A stretch of 64,000 bases of DNA from Bagarius yarrelli (GCA_005784505.1 VCAZ01000027.1:2956765-3020764), one strand, 5' to 3'. Shown: positions 24,125 to 36,690, numbered from the stretch's first letter. Notes: a model not told the origin generated them from the letters alone. Program-made: numbers and translations.

Positions 24125-25670
24125 CAGTTTCGCTTCAGGAACTCGAGCTGTGTTGCAACGCTTTGGGAACGCCTTTTATAACCTTCGACCCGAAGCGTGT
24201 GTAATCCGGCGAATCAGAAAGCCTTACTTTACAGGCAGTGATATCATCGACCAGAAAGTAACATTATTTAATCGCGAGCAGCAGCGCAAGTAAGTTTAAT
24301 TCCTTGAGCGTGTGTGTATGTGTGTGTCAATAACAGCTTTGGTAAGGTATTTTTGGTAAGGTGGCATTGTCATTAGGGAGCCCATGGCTTTCCACCAAAC
24401 CTTTAGGAACAACATCGAGTTTGGTAGGGAAAGCTTAGGCTGCAGCAGGCCGAGCCTGCATACTATGGGCATGCTCCAACCCTATTAGGCCAAACTGCTG
24501 AGAAACCTAGACAAAAAAAGGGAGAACTGCATTAGACTGCAGATTGGACCCTCAGGGCCACCAAACAAACAGTCTGTCGGCTGGGCTATGGCAGCATTGG
24601 TGGCTAGTTAGAGGCTCTCCTCTGATGGGTAACTACTCGGGCCTCTTCGAAGAGAATCAGTCGTCAAGAGGTTCCAGGAAACCAAAAAAACAATTAGTGG
24701 CATTCCAGAGGTACCTGCCTTGCCGCTTCTAGGCCCTGATGGATGCTGGGTGGGAGCATTCCTCCAGCATCGCCACTCGCGCACCACTCAAAATAAAGGT
24801 GATGAGAGTGATAGCAACCAGGGCCCTCAGGACAGAAGACGAGTCTGAGGACCATCACAGTCCCCAAAAATTGAAAAGGCCCTGACAATCAAGCAGCAGG
24901 TCCGATTGGAAGAACCCTTTTAGTGTCCCCAAGGCGATTTCCTTCTTGCCCAACCTCGAGAGGTGTATGAGAAAGAACAAGGTCCCCTGAGTATACCGGA
25001 AGACAGCTTTGAGAGGCCAAATCCCTTAGTAGTCTTCAGAGAGGCATGGCAGCGCCTTCCAGGTGTCTCAGCGTGGGTTTTGCGCACAGTACAAAGCGGG
25101 TACAGAATCCAATTCAGGTCGTACCTATTGCATTTCAGGGTGTTACACTCTAGGGTGGACTTCTAGCAGGTTCTGTAATAGATTTTTAATGGTTTTTACA
25201 GCCTATAATTTATAGTTTAGAAGAAGGATGGAGGACTACATCCTATTCTAGATCTAAATCATCTGAATCAAGCAGTGAAGAGATTACAGTTCAGATTGCT
25301 GTAAAGCAAGTGGCATCACAAATCAGGTTAGAGGAGTGGCTTGTTACCATATATCTAGAAGACGCCAACTCTTTCTGACTACAGGAAGTTCCTGAGGTTT
25401 GCTTTGGGGGCAAAGCATTTCAGTACCCACTTCTTCCATTTGGCCTCTCCCTATCACCTTGTACTTTTACAAAATGCATGGATGCAGTGCTAGCCCCTAT
25501 GCGACTCGAGGGCATCCGCATTCTGAACTACATAGATGACTGGTTGATACTAGCACAGTCACAACAGCAGGTGGCATTCGTAGCTTGGAGTGAAGGGGTC
25601 AACACAAAGAAGGGTGTTCTCTACCTAGCTAAGACAATTAGTCAGGCGTTGAAATAGGCTCTAGGTGGTC
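24125..25670 (+). mobile_element. DIRS-like retrotransposon relic
   Basis: The leader (24130-24290) begins 'cttcaggaactcgagctgtg' and resembles the terminal region of fish DIRS elements. Gag-like fragments follow (24540-24750). Next is WQRLPGVSAWVLRTVQSGYR (about 25048-25107), a typical start of the DIRS reverse-transcriptase region. From about 25390 the RT core reads FLRFALGAKHFQYPLLPFGL in part, then TKCMDAVLAPMRLEGIRILN and YIDDWLILAQSQQQV. YIDD is the catalytic box, of the Y-x-D-D type. DIRS elements move through a tyrosine recombinase rather than an integrase. No recombinase was found here because the element is cut off where the RTE relic begins at about 25676. Several stops and frameshifts make it inactive. 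Confidence 0.75.
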
Positions 25671-25675
25671 AGTTT

Positions 25676-26870
25676 GTGTTTCTAAATAAATGGCAAACGA
25701 CAGCAGAAGTGATCAGGGAGAAAGGAAGAAAGGTGCTCGGCATGTCATATGGAAGGAGAAAAGAAGATAAGCAGACTTGGTGGAGGAATCAGGATGTTCA
25801 GGATAGTATACAGAGGAAGAGGTTAGCCAAGAAGAAGTGGGACATGAAACGGTCTAAGGAAAGTAGACAGAAATACCAGGATGTACGATACAGAGTGAAA
25901 GGAAAGTGGCTGATGCCAAGCAGAAGGCATATGATGATTTGTACACTAGGTAAGACACTAGAGAGGGACAGGGTGCAGCAGGTTTTTAAGGATCGAGCAG
26001 GGTTATTAAGGATCAAGATAGAAAGGTGCTCACAACTGAGGAGAATGTACAGAGAAGAGAACTTTAAAGTGTTAATGAATAAGGAAAATGAGAGGTAGAA
26101 ATGGTAGAAGAGAGGAACAATGTGGAGCAGAAAGTTCAAAAGGTTAGTTCATATGAAGTTAGGATGGCTTTGAAAAGAATGAAAAGAAGAAAGGTGTTTG
26201 GTCCTAATGAAATACCGGTGGAGGTGTGGAAATGTCTAGAAGAGGCAGCAGTGTAATTTCTTAAAAGATTGTTTAACATCATTTTGGTGAGTGAGAAGAT
26301 GCCTGAGGAATGGAAAAGTGCCTGTCTTTAAGAACAAGGGTGTTGCAGCAACTATAGAGGCATACAGTTGATAAGTCATACAATGAAAGTATGGAAAAGA
26401 GTAGTGAAAGCTAGGTCAATAAGGGTTGTAGATATGGCTTTATGCCCAGAAAGAGAACTACAGATGCAATCTTTGCTCAGGAAATGCTGACGGAGAAGTA
26501 CAAAGATGGTCGTACTGAGCTGCATTGTGTTTTTGTAGACCTGAAGAAAGCATATGACAGGGTACCAAGAGAAGGTCTGTGGTATTGTATGGGGAAGTCA
26601 GGAATAGCAGAGATGTATGCCAGGGTGGTGCAGGATACGTATGAGGGGAGCAGGACAGTGGTGAGGTGTACAGTAGGTCAGACAAAGGAGTTCAAAGTGG
26701 AGGTGGGACTGCATAAGGGTTTTGCTATCCCCTTCATGTTTGCTGTGGTAATGGATCAGTTAACAGACAAGGTCAGACAGAAACTCCTTAGACAAAGATG
26801 TTTTCAGATGACATTGTGATCTGTAGTAAAAGCAGGGAGCAGGCAGGTTGAAATGGGTAAAAAAAATGAT
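25676..26870 (+). mobile_element. RTE-type LINE relic (reverse transcriptase part)
   Basis: The first frame (25676-26098) includes REKGRKVLGMSYGRRKEDKQ and SIQRKRLAKKKWDMKRSKES, the linker between endonuclease and RT in fish RTE-like ORFs. A middle segment in broken frames gives KVFGPNEIPVEVWKCLEEAA. The last open frame (26442-26819) gives MPRKRTTDAIFAQEMLTEKY and then LHCVFVDLKKAYDRVPREGL, the RT palm block with the first catalytic Asp. The 'glutamine-glycine' block after VEVGLH is degraded. The second catalytic box survives as FSDDIVIC in another frame near 26800-26820, so a frameshift separates the two. The endonuclease and the 3' end are absent. Confidence 0.85.
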
Positions 26871-28808
26871 CAGAACTGACATGACTGCATTCATTGCGCT
26901 TTGTCTACATGTTCTGAGATGCAAGTAATTTCTCCTAATTTACCCACTTCTATTTTTCTTTTTGGCGTAAGCTTATCAGGAAGTAATGATTTTGTCCTCT
27001 TTGATTCGCAAATGTTTTATGCTATATTTTAGTTTTGCGCAAACTTTAATTTGCATCTTTTGATGGAAAGATGACTATATAAACATGTGCCCAACTATTT
27101 ATTAAAGAAAACAAAAGGTCACATCCAAGTTCACCGATCCAAGTTCACCGGCTCACGTAAAAAAAAAACACACAAATTGTCAAAAACCTAGTGTAACTGG
27201 ATGGGGGCATTTAACAAGTGCAAAAAAAAAAAATAGTTGTACGACTATGTACTATGTATCCTGATAAATGTCAGTTCAGTAATTCATTCTCACTTCTAAC
27301 ACTCCAACATGCTAATTTTCTAATTTCCATCATCTACTTCACTCAGTAAACTTTCTACCCCTTGCTCAACCTTAAGGCTCCAACGTGCCTTGAGGATCTA
27401 ATTATGAATGATGTGATTTTTAATTTCACTACTCTCACCTAGAATCTGTTTATAGACACTAACATACAGAGATATATTGCCCTTATCAATTCCAAACAGA
27501 CATATGGCCCATAATGTGCCATTTATCCTTTGGTGTAGAAAACAAATTAATATGGCAGGAGTAGCTTTGGCCTTAACACTTAACACTTAACAATTTTTAA
27601 TATATGTAAATCAGCCCACAGATAAAATTTCCATTTATATAGTGTGATTTTTTCTTTAACTGCTTTGGAAGTATAGACATATGCATTTCACTCTTTAAAA
27701 AATTCTACACAGACACATGCAAATGATCACTTAGAAGCTGCACCACCGTTAAATTTAAAACTAACTGACAAACCAGCTTGAGCCTATAATAAATAAACAC
27801 CAATTTCCTTTCTAAGTGTCTACATTAATTGTCAAGTTAATTGGGTAAGACAACATAAAGTCATACTAGCTCAGTTGAGATTAAAATAGCTTGCCTAACA
27901 CTTGACTGTTTCATAAAAAAGAAATGATATGAAATAATACAGGTGCATCTATTTTTGTAATTGCTGTATTTTTAGCTATTTTTTGTAAAGTATTGCAGTG
28001 TATTTTAATATGCATTGTATTGCAATATGTTGATATATTGTATCGTGACCTGTGTTTCGTGATATGTATCATATAATACTAAGATATTAACATGCAAGGA
28101 CATCATATACATGACGTATCATGCCTGCAGCTAAAGTCGGCATGTTATTGTTTGGAATATTCAGCCCTAAAATGTTATGTGCAAGCCAACACATCAGGAA
28201 CTAAGATATTCTTGCAATGTACTGCAAACTCCTTTAATGCAGAATAAAGAAGAATGAGAATACACATAACAAACATACAGTTATGGTAACTTGGTAACTG
28301 TGGTATTGCTAATTGGCAGGTTTGTTGGTGTTGTTGTTAGGTTGTTTACAGTATAATCATACGTCTTGCTTGTCAGCTCTTTTATTACTCTTTAGACAAG
28401 AGAATACAAGAAGGGCCACTGAGACACTTTTTGTTGCTGATAGGCCTTGTTAACCTGCATGATTGCTCCCGGTGGAGACTAAAATGAATGATAAAGCAAA
28501 ATCTGTCTATTAACTTCCCCCTGGTAGTGCACTTAGAGAAAAAGAGCCAGAGACAGAGTGGTCTAAGTCCACCACTTTCCTATTCCCACTTGTCTTGTCA
28601 GAACAGTTTAGTGCATTGCTCCTTGCCCCAATTCAGGACTTGCACACAGATACAACAGAAGACTGTTAAATCGTACTGACCTCAGTGTTTTATTTGGGAT
28701 GTGTGGCCAGGATAAAGAAAGGACAGAATGTGAGTAGATAAATATTATGTATTACTTCAGGCATAGTAATTTTAAAGTACATAGAAGTGAGACTCCACAG
28801 CAGGCATG
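26871..28808. other. Intergenic; small repeats only
   Basis: AT-rich DNA without a gene. A perfect tandem pair 'atccaagttcaccg' occupies 27123-27150. A 40-bp phrase starting 'aacctagtgtaactgga' (27186) recurs in direct orientation at 31349. Confidence 0.5.
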
Positions 28809-28810
28809 TA

Positions 28811-30059
28811 CAATAAGGGAAAAAATTAATTTGATCCCCTGCTGATTTTGTATGTTTGCCTACTGACAAAGAAATAATCAGTCTATAATTTTCATGGTAG
28901 GTTCATTATAACAGGGAGAGTTGTTAAAGGGAGAGTTGTTATTATTTGTTAAAATAATAACAAAACATTCAAAACATTTATAAATTGATTTGCATTTTAA
29001 CGAATTAAATAAGTATTTGACCCCTTTGTAAAACAAGACTTAGTGGAAAAAAAATGTGGTCGGCCATTTCTTGAAGTTGGTCACCAGGTTTGCACAGATT
29101 TCAGAAAGGATTTCAATTCCTTTTTGCAGAAACCTTTTTTGCAGATCCTCTTCAAGTCATTAAGGTTTTCAGGCTGATGTTTGGCAACTCAAATCTTTAG
29201 CTCTCTCCAGAGTTTTCTATGGGATTAAAAGTCTGGAGATTGACTAGGCCACTCCAGGACCTTAGTGTGCTTCTTCTTGCACCACTCCTTTGTTGCAGTG
29301 GCCGTGTGTTTTGGGTCATTGTCATGCTGAAATACCCAGCCACAACCTATTTTCAATGCGCTGGCTGAGAGGAGAGAGATGAAGCTGTCCTGTCCTGTCC
29401 AAAAGACCTCAAAGCATAATGTATCCACTTTCATATTTCATGGTTGGAATAGTGGTATTGGGGTCATGGGCAGAAAACAGTAAGAGTTAAGTTGATACCA
29501 AAGAATCTCATTTTGATCAGTTCTTCACTAAATCATTCAGATTGGAAAACTTCAAACGGGCCTGTATATATGCTTACCAAATGTTACCAATTTTTTTATT
29601 GGGAACTATGATTTCAGCTGCCTTAAGATCACTGACAAGATCCTCCTGTGTGGTTTTAGGCTGATTTCTCACCGTTCTCATGATCATTGAAACTCCATGA
29701 GGTGAGATCTTGCATAGAGCCCCATACAGAGGGAGATTAACAGTTATTACATGTTTTATCATTTCATTAATTCCACCATATGTTGTCACCTTCTTACCAA
29801 GCTTCTTGGTGATAGTCTTGTAGCCCCTTCCATCCTTGTGTAGGTGTAAAATCTTGTCCCTGATATCACTGGACAGCTTTTTGGCCATGGCCATAGTGGA
29901 GAGTTTGGAATCTGATTGATTTATTGACTCTGTGGACAGGTGACTTTTATACAGGTAACAAACTGAGATTAGGAGCACTCTCTAGAAAAGAAAGAAAAAA
30001 TATGGAGCTAACAAACATACAAAATTAGCAAGGAATCAAATAAATTTTTTTCCTCACTG
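28811..30059 (-). mobile_element. Tc1/mariner-like transposon (copy B), both ends present
   Basis: Both terminal inverted repeats are visible. The left end (28811, 'caataagggaaaaaattaat') and the complement of the right end ('cagtgaggaaaaaaatttat', ending 30059) agree at most positions and continue for about 45 bp. Each end abuts TA (28809-28810 and 30060-30061), the duplicated target. On the minus strand the transposase starts at 29894 (MAMAKKLSSDIRDKILHLHK). It keeps part of the paired helix-turn-helix and the MRTVRNQPKTTQEDLVSDLK block, then breaks near 29574. A second frame (29434-29225) holds FQHDNDPKHTA, with the second catalytic Asp, and VLEWPSQSPDF. The catalytic centre between them is deleted, so it is inactive. 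Confidence 0.9.
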
Positions 30060-30061
30060 TA

Positions 30062-31004
30062 TGGGTTTATGTTTGAACGCTTTAATATAAGCATTATTAA
30101 ATGTTTCTGAAAAGCACCTGAAAGTTTGTCAGAAGGCCAGTCTTGCACTTACAGGTTGAATATTCAGCATAAATCGTTTAGATACAATACAGAGAATGAA
30201 TAAATCCTGTGAGCCGCTTTGAAAGTGGCAGAGAATTCAATGCACTATGTGAAGATCAAGAATTATAAACATTCAGCCTACTGTGATTTGAAGGTCCAGT
30301 AATTGGTTTAGTTAAAAATGACATTAAACTGACCTTTCTCTGCAGTCCATAATAACTATTAAAAATTTCCCTTTTGTAAATATATATACATTCATATATA
30401 TGAATATATATATATACTTGAAGTCAAATAATTCTTAAAAAACAGATTTTTATAAGTTTATAATAACAGACTTATACTTTTACAAATGTATAACATTTTC
30501 AAGTATTATTAAAGGTTATGCCAGTGATTATACCTTTTTAAATGATCGCTTTAATACAAAAAGCTTAATCAGTTAATATTTTTCTTGTTAGTTTGACTTA
30601 TATAACTTAACTTTTTTTCTGCAGATGTTGTTTTTTGAGTAACTACCAAAAACTTTAGTTAAGGCACAGTGATATAAAGACCTAGAGAATCTGTAACATT
30701 GCTTTTCACTTTTATGGATTTTTTTGGAATATTATATCTGAATTGAATGTGCATGCATATGTTTCTGGATATATCATGCATGTAGACACTACTGTTGACC
30801 AACAAGAATCAGTTCTTTTTTTGTTTATTTCTCTCTACTAAATCTATTGGTGATATCCTGGTAATTTCCTTACATGGCTTTAATACCACTGCTCTGTGGA
30901 TCAGTTCTCAAACAACATCTAAATATATTCTTTTTCCTGTAGCTCCTAAATTAGCACTACAAAAATGTCAGTTGCGTTGTGTTATCTTCTTGCTATGTAG
31001 ACTT
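30062..31004. other. Intergenic, nothing recognised
   Basis: AT-rich sequence with a short TA-rich palindromic stretch near 30380-30415. No gene. Confidence 0.5.
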
Positions 31005-31178
31005 AATGCCAAAAGTATATGGACACCTCATCAGCACCTGATTCATAACTGTGACTTTCCAAACTTGCTTGTCTCTATAAGCTGTAGTATTAAGATTACC
31101 CCCAACTACAACTGAGATACCCAATCACTGTTCCAGCATGACAATACCTAAGTGCCTGAGCTATATAAAGACATAAAG
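31005..31178 (+). mobile_element. DNA transposon fragment, Tc1-like
   Basis: The phrase 'gccaaaagtatatggacacc' at the left, and 'tgttccagcatgacaatacc' inside, are known to me from a common fish Tc1-like element whose ends read like 'tatatggacaaaagtatt' and whose transposase covers 'SSMTMP'-type sequence. The interior is deleted and no intact frame remains. Assignment rests on remembered wording only. Confidence 0.45.
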
Positions 31179-32469
31179 TTAACATAAAGTTGTTAACCCT
31201 TTTGGGGTAAACAGGATTGCCAACTACTACACGCCAGTACCGTCAGCACCTAATCTTACTACACACCTATGTATGTGATGGCAGGTGTTCGAAAAATGCT
31301 AGGCTTCTTAGTCCTTGACCTGGTAAACCACTATGTATACACTTCAATAACCTAGTGTAACTGGATAGGGGCATTTAATAAGTGCAATAAATGTACCACT
31401 AGTTCCTGATTGCACAACCTTTAAAATGAAATTCATTTCAATCCGCTGCTAGCTAATATGATGCAAAATAAAACAGACACAGTGGTAATTAGACCATTAC
31501 ATGGTTTATTAACATTTCATGAATACATGGATAATTATGCAGCCAAGCCCTGATTATTATCTAGGTCAACGTAACGCTAGTATTTGTTTCAACAGATATA
31601 ATGTAACTCAATAATGTGTTAATTGACAGTAATGTAGACTATAATATGTGTCTCATCAACATTTCTGCGTCCTAGACTTTATCCTTAAGAGCACAAAAGA
31701 GGAAAATAAAATATCCCACTTATCCTTTCTTACATTATCTAATTAAACCTTGACGGTAATGATCAACAGATTAAGGGATTTAATCACTGTAACGATTCCA
31801 CCCTCACACCACCAGAAGGCACCATTACTGGAGTACTAGTGCCGTTGTAGTACTTCTGGTGTCACATCCAGTTTGCTAGGTATCTGAGCTACCTCCACAT
31901 TCTTTTTATTGTGAAGTATTGTTTGCCATTGCTACAGACCAAGCTCTCATGTTTAGTCTATGAATTCTATTATCTCTCTTGGGTTTTTTGTTTTTTGTGT
32001 CTTTAGTGTTTTGGATTTGTTTGCCTGGATTTTTTTTGAAATACTGTGTATCGACCTCTGCCTGCTTTTTGACCTCTTCCTAACAACCACACATGCAATT
32101 TTAGACAAATGAACAAAATAATTCAAATAAAATAAACAATTACATAAAAGTGGACAGAGGCGATAAACTAACATGCACTAGCACCTAAATTCTTAGCAGT
32201 TTAATATTGTTGAACTATTTACATATTGTTATAGTTTTACCTTGCCACATACCGGATAACACGTACACATATAACGCAAGCTACGCAAACATTCAAAACT
32301 GAGATTTAATATAGTGCATACTAGTTGTAATAAAGTGCGTACTTACTCACAATATTATTATAAATGTATTAGATGGACATTACACAATAATAACTTGATA
32401 AAGTATAATGAGCTAACAGCTTTTTCTCAACAAAAAAATCAAATTAACTTTTTTACTGTTGTCAAATAG
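31179..32469. other. Intergenic, nothing recognised
   Basis: Contains the second copy of the 40-bp direct repeat (31349-31390). A minus-strand Lys-rich frame (32174-31953) has no domain. Confidence 0.45.
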
Positions 32470-33990
32470 ATCTAAGGCAAGACAAGGTAAGTTTATTTAT
32501 ATAGCACATTTTATACACAGTGGTAATTGTGAGTGCTTTACATAAGGAAAAATAATACAACAGTAAAAACTGTTAAATTAAGAAATTAAAACAAAGAATA
32601 TAAAATGATTATAGTCAGTTGGATGAGTATCACAGTGTTCATTTAGTAAATGCAGAACTAAACAGATGTGTTTTGAGTATGGATTTAAAGATTTGGCACA
32701 GCTGATCTCTTCTGGTAGCTAGTTCCAACTGCAAGCAGCATAATAGCTAAAAGCAGATTCCGCTTGTTTAAAGAGAACCCTTGGTATGTCTAACGGACTT
32801 GACACTTATGATGTGAGTGATTTGATTGGTTTATATTTAGTGAGCATATCTAAAATGTATTTAGGTTCTGGGTCATTGAGTGATTTATAAATGAGTAACA
32901 GTATTTTAAAATCAATCCCTAATTTAACTGGAAGCCAGTGTAAGAACCTGAGGATATGATATGATCAGATTTTCTGGTTCCTGTCAGAATCCTGGCGGCA
33001 GCGTTCTGTATGAACTGAAGCTGTCTAATGGTTTTTATGGGAGGGTTGGTCTGGAGTGCATTATAATAGTCCAGTATACCAGTAATAAAGGCATAAACAA
33101 AATCTCCAGGTTCTGACTGGAAATGAAACCCTGAATTCTAGCAATGTTTTTGCTGTTTAATATGCTGATTAAGTTATTGCCTTGACATAACTACTGAAAT
33201 TAAGTCTGACTACAGAATTACACCAAAATTCCTGACTTGATTTTTAGTTGTTTGACCCCTAGTATCAAGGTGCATTCAATGCATTCACAATGAGAATTTT
33301 ATCTCCCTTTCCAAAGGCAAGGACTTTTCAGTTTTCTCCTTGTTTAACTGAAGAATGTTTTCGAACATCCACTTGTTAACTCTGCATAACATGGACGTTC
33401 ACTTAGACATATGGTCTCCTATAACTCACATAATAACCTCTCCTATCCAAGTATAAAGAAGGACCATTTGTGGACCATCCCAGAATGTTTTCCCAGTTTC
33501 TCTAGAAGTGTATCATTATCGACAGTGTCAAACACAGCACTGAGATCTAGAACTACCACCCCTGATATTTTGGCAGAAACAGAATTTAAGCAAATATCTT
33601 TTATTATCATTATGATTGCTGTCTCTGTTCTGTGATGTGGTCAAGATGCTAGATTGTCCAGGTGTCCATTTGAGTTTAAGTAGTTGTTCAGCTGATTAAA
33701 AACAAAATTTTCAATTATATTATATTATTAAAAGTAAGATTTAATTGGTCTATAGTTGCTCAATATTGTGTTATCTAGATTATATTTTCTAGAGGGGTTA
33801 AACAACTGTCTTTTTTAAGAGTTTGGAAAAGTCCCATAAAGAAGTGAGGAGACATCTGGTTATAACCAGTTTTTAAGCACATTCAAAATCATTTTCTCCA
33901 AAAACAGACATACTTACCCTGTTTTTGAAACTGTTGTCAAATTTGTCGAACCTCTGCATAATTTAAGTATATTGTCTGAAGAAAAAAAAG
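32470..33990 (-). repeat. Fish retroelement-like repeat relic, antisense
   Basis: It starts with the 'tttatttatatagcacattt' module and continues with phrases used by a widespread fish repeat: 'agctagttccaactgcaagc', 'aatttaactggaagccagtg', 'ggcggcagcgttctgtatga' and 'tataatagtccagta'. On the minus strand near 33560-33500 a frame reads GVVVLDLSAVFDTVDN, which resembles the reverse-transcriptase palm block L-D-L-S-A-A-F-D-T-V-D-H of L2- or CR1-type LINEs. I therefore favour a 3' LINE fragment, heavily mutated. Exact family and ends are uncertain. Confidence 0.55.
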
Positions 33991-34023
33991 TAGACAGGAA
34001 CTAATTAACAAAAAAACAGGCAC

Positions 34024-34026
<3 letters not shown>

Positions 34027-34100
<74 letters not shown>
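34027..34100. repeat. Microsatellite (TA)n
   Basis: A pure TA run of about 37 units. Confidence 0.95.
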
Positions 34101-34106
<6 letters not shown>

Positions 34107-35862
34107 TTATAAAATGTGAAACTCTGGCTTTTAGAGCTAGTATTTTATTTTCTTGCTAACTTTATTTCTCATAATTTAAGCATTATTCCATGATTTTTGC
34201 CTTCAAATACACACTGTGGACCTGTTACTTATCTTAGATATTTCTGAGGTACTGCTCTAAAAGTGCATTCAACATTCAACACAATAAAAGTTTTATTTTT
34301 CAGAACATGTACACGTCTGCTACAGTGGATGGTTTAATTACCAGGACATGTTAATGAGGTGAGAAGATCACAGGCAGCTTCCCATGGAAGTGGAATAGGT
34401 GAATCAGGGTTCATGTGAATTCCAGGTCTTGTCTGCTGAATAAGCCCAGGAGGATAAACAAAGAGCTGATTCCCATTAATGCCTGCTGCATTCCTGGAAA
34501 GTCTTTGATTTCCCTGCAGCAAAAGGCTCTAAAAATACACCTGTTTTGATGAGAATGAAGAACAAGGACTCAAGGATGTTATTGGTGGTCATAGTTGATT
34601 GATGAATTTTCAGCAGAAATTCTCTGAATCTGGTTTAAAAATGTATCTAATACACCTAAAAGCCTATAACAGCCTCTCTGACTATGCACGATTCCATAAT
34701 AATTCCAGCTATCTTAGTGCTGTAGTTTATAAGGTTGCATGAGAGAGTGTGTCTTCAACAGTGTGGGAACATGTCAGTAAGTCTATTCTTCCCACATGCA
34801 GTGCTCCTGTTGGACGTCTCAGGCTCTGAAACTCTAAGCACCCAACATCTTCTGGATATCAGCCCAGAAAACTTCATTCTGGCCTGGGTAAGACCTCGAG
34901 ACCTGTCTCCCACACACACACACACACACAAAGAAAACCTCCAGCTTTCTGCCAAATATGGGCTGTGTGTACACACAGAGCCTCTAAATATAGCCTGATA
35001 AACACATACTGTGTCATTTACAATAATATCAATGATGCTCATGCTTTTAAGCATTGATTGGCACAAAGCTGTATTCGGTAAAAGAATGGAAGCAGCAACT
35101 TCCTGCCGGCTCTAAGCCTTTAATCTTAGATGAAGAGGTTGCCTTCCTAAAGGACTAATGTCTATCCCACAATGATGTGATTATTAAACATAAAAATATT
35201 ATTTGTGGTGCGTTCAAGTGTATTCGACATGTTATTGCTATAAAGACAGGGATCATACTGCTCGAACATAAATAGTTAACCTTTTCCTGTGCAAAGCAAT
35301 ATCTGCGAAGATATACGAATAGAAAGGTTACTACAACAGGGTTTAAAAACTGTCAATACAGGTCCTGTCCTTGGAGTAAAGGGGGGGGAACCTTTGGATA
35401 GTCTGCCTCGTTGCAATATTTGTGGGTCAGAGTTGACATTACAGATTAATGACTGTTTTAATGGTTTTGCCAAGAACTTGATATCAGTGCAATGCATAAA
35501 TTGTATTCATAGCATATCTCCCATGGCAGTTAAATTGGCTTTGCCTATGTCCAAAGTCATCTCACCAGCTAACATTAATTACACACATTATAAATGGAAG
35601 TAAATATGTTAATTTTTAGGATGAGTTGCTTGAGCAGTGAGGCACCAGGTCAAACAGAGATGTGGGGGCATAAGAGCTATTTCTATCAGTTAGAAAAAAG
35701 GGGTAATCCATGCAGGCCATTATATTTTTCCAAGAATAGCAAATTAATTGGTCTGACTTTATAAATAAGATATATTCCTGAGTAATCCACCTGTGTTTTT
35801 AGCAAAGAGTGCAGCATAAAGTGACATAAGAAGAAAGAAAGGAAAAAAGTAAGGTATGTAGG
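34101..35862. other. Intergenic, nothing recognised
   Basis: Contains a short (CA)n at about 34912-34930. Open frames across it on both strands show no domain. Confidence 0.5.
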
Positions 35863-35870
35863 TAGTTTGG

Positions 35871-36525
35871 CACTGGTGTGCAGTCAGGGCCAGCAAGGTC
35901 TTCTCTGCTGGCCTAAACACTATCAGAAGAAGCTATCAGAAGCAGATTTCAAGTCTGCCTGCCGAAGTCTGCTAGCTGACGTACAATGACATCAGCATTT
36001 TTTATCCTCTGATCAGAGTAAGACTGTTTCAGCCAAGTTCGGTTAGCAAAACACGTCTGTACAGTTGAATTAGAATTTTTAAGCCCACAATGGCTGACGG
36101 AGAAGAAGAAATTGACTTGGTCTCGAACATACTTAAAAATCCGTTTTTAAGGCGGACTTTTCCAGAAAAGTTAGACATCGTAAGGAGCTTAAAATTAACA
36201 GCCTTTAAATGTATTATATATTTTATTTATTTTTTATGTTTTTGTGATGTTATTATATAAATATTGATTCTGATGATGTATGTGGTACAGATATGGTTGT
36301 AGTATAGAGGTTTAGAGTTTTTTTAACAGGGTTTCTTGTTTTTTTTTGCTTTTGTTTCTTGCCTGCTTTTCTTGCCTTTCTGGCTGTAATTCCACACTGT
36401 TTTGCGTTTTTGTATAGTATTGATGGTTTCTATAATTGCAACATGATAGCGGTGGTATTAAGAGGTGTATCAGTCACGTAAGTCCCCACTTAAGGCCCAG
36501 GTACCAAATGCACCGGCCGCCACTG
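35871..36525 (+). mobile_element. Non-autonomous hAT element, copy 3, with 8-bp TSD
   Basis: This is the most complete copy of the family. It is flanked by a perfect 8-bp direct repeat, tagtttgg (35863-35870 and 36526-36533), the mark of hAT transposition. The ends are imperfect inverted repeats: cactggtgtgcag on the left, and cagtggcggccgg as the complement of the right end. Inside, a short coding start (36090-36179) is followed by a likely donor splice site (gtaagg), and then about 340 bp of non-coding DNA. The 655-bp length rules out a full transposase. Copies 1 (about 11780-12664) and 2 (22103-22765) are older. Confidence 0.85.
36090..36179 (+). pseudogene. N-terminal exon of hAT-type transposase (captured in MITE)
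   Basis: ATG at 36090 opens MADGEEEIDLVSNILKNPFL, then RRTFPEKLDI, and the frame meets 'gtaagg' at 36180. Acidic MAD..EEID.V..IL.NPF..RTF.EKLDIV resembles the very N-terminus of ZMYM1-like/hAT transposases in fish. The same start is recognisable in copies 1 and 2. No downstream exon is present in the window, so no functional product is expected. Confidence 0.55.
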
Positions 36526-36539
36526 TAGTTTGGTATATA

Positions 36540-36690
36540 GGTATGAAGGAAGAAAGAAAGGAAGAAAGGAAGGAAGCAAGGAAGGAACAAAGGTTTGGTA
36601 TGTAGGTAAGTAGGAAGGAAGTAAGGAAGTAAGCAGGGAAGGCAGAAAGGAAGGAATATAGTAAGGAAGGAAGGGAGGAATAGATGCTGA
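36540..36690. repeat. GGAA/GTAA-rich low-complexity tract
   Basis: Irregular 'gaagaaaggaagg' and 'aagtaggaagg' runs. The minus-strand frame through it gives Leu-Pro-Phe repeats and is spurious. Confidence 0.85.

Noticed and set aside
24054..24293. 79-codon frame ending at a good donor-like sequence (gcaagtaagt), resembling an exon
   Set aside because: The sequence matches the leader/terminal region of DIRS-like elements that continue downstream; no cellular gene context.
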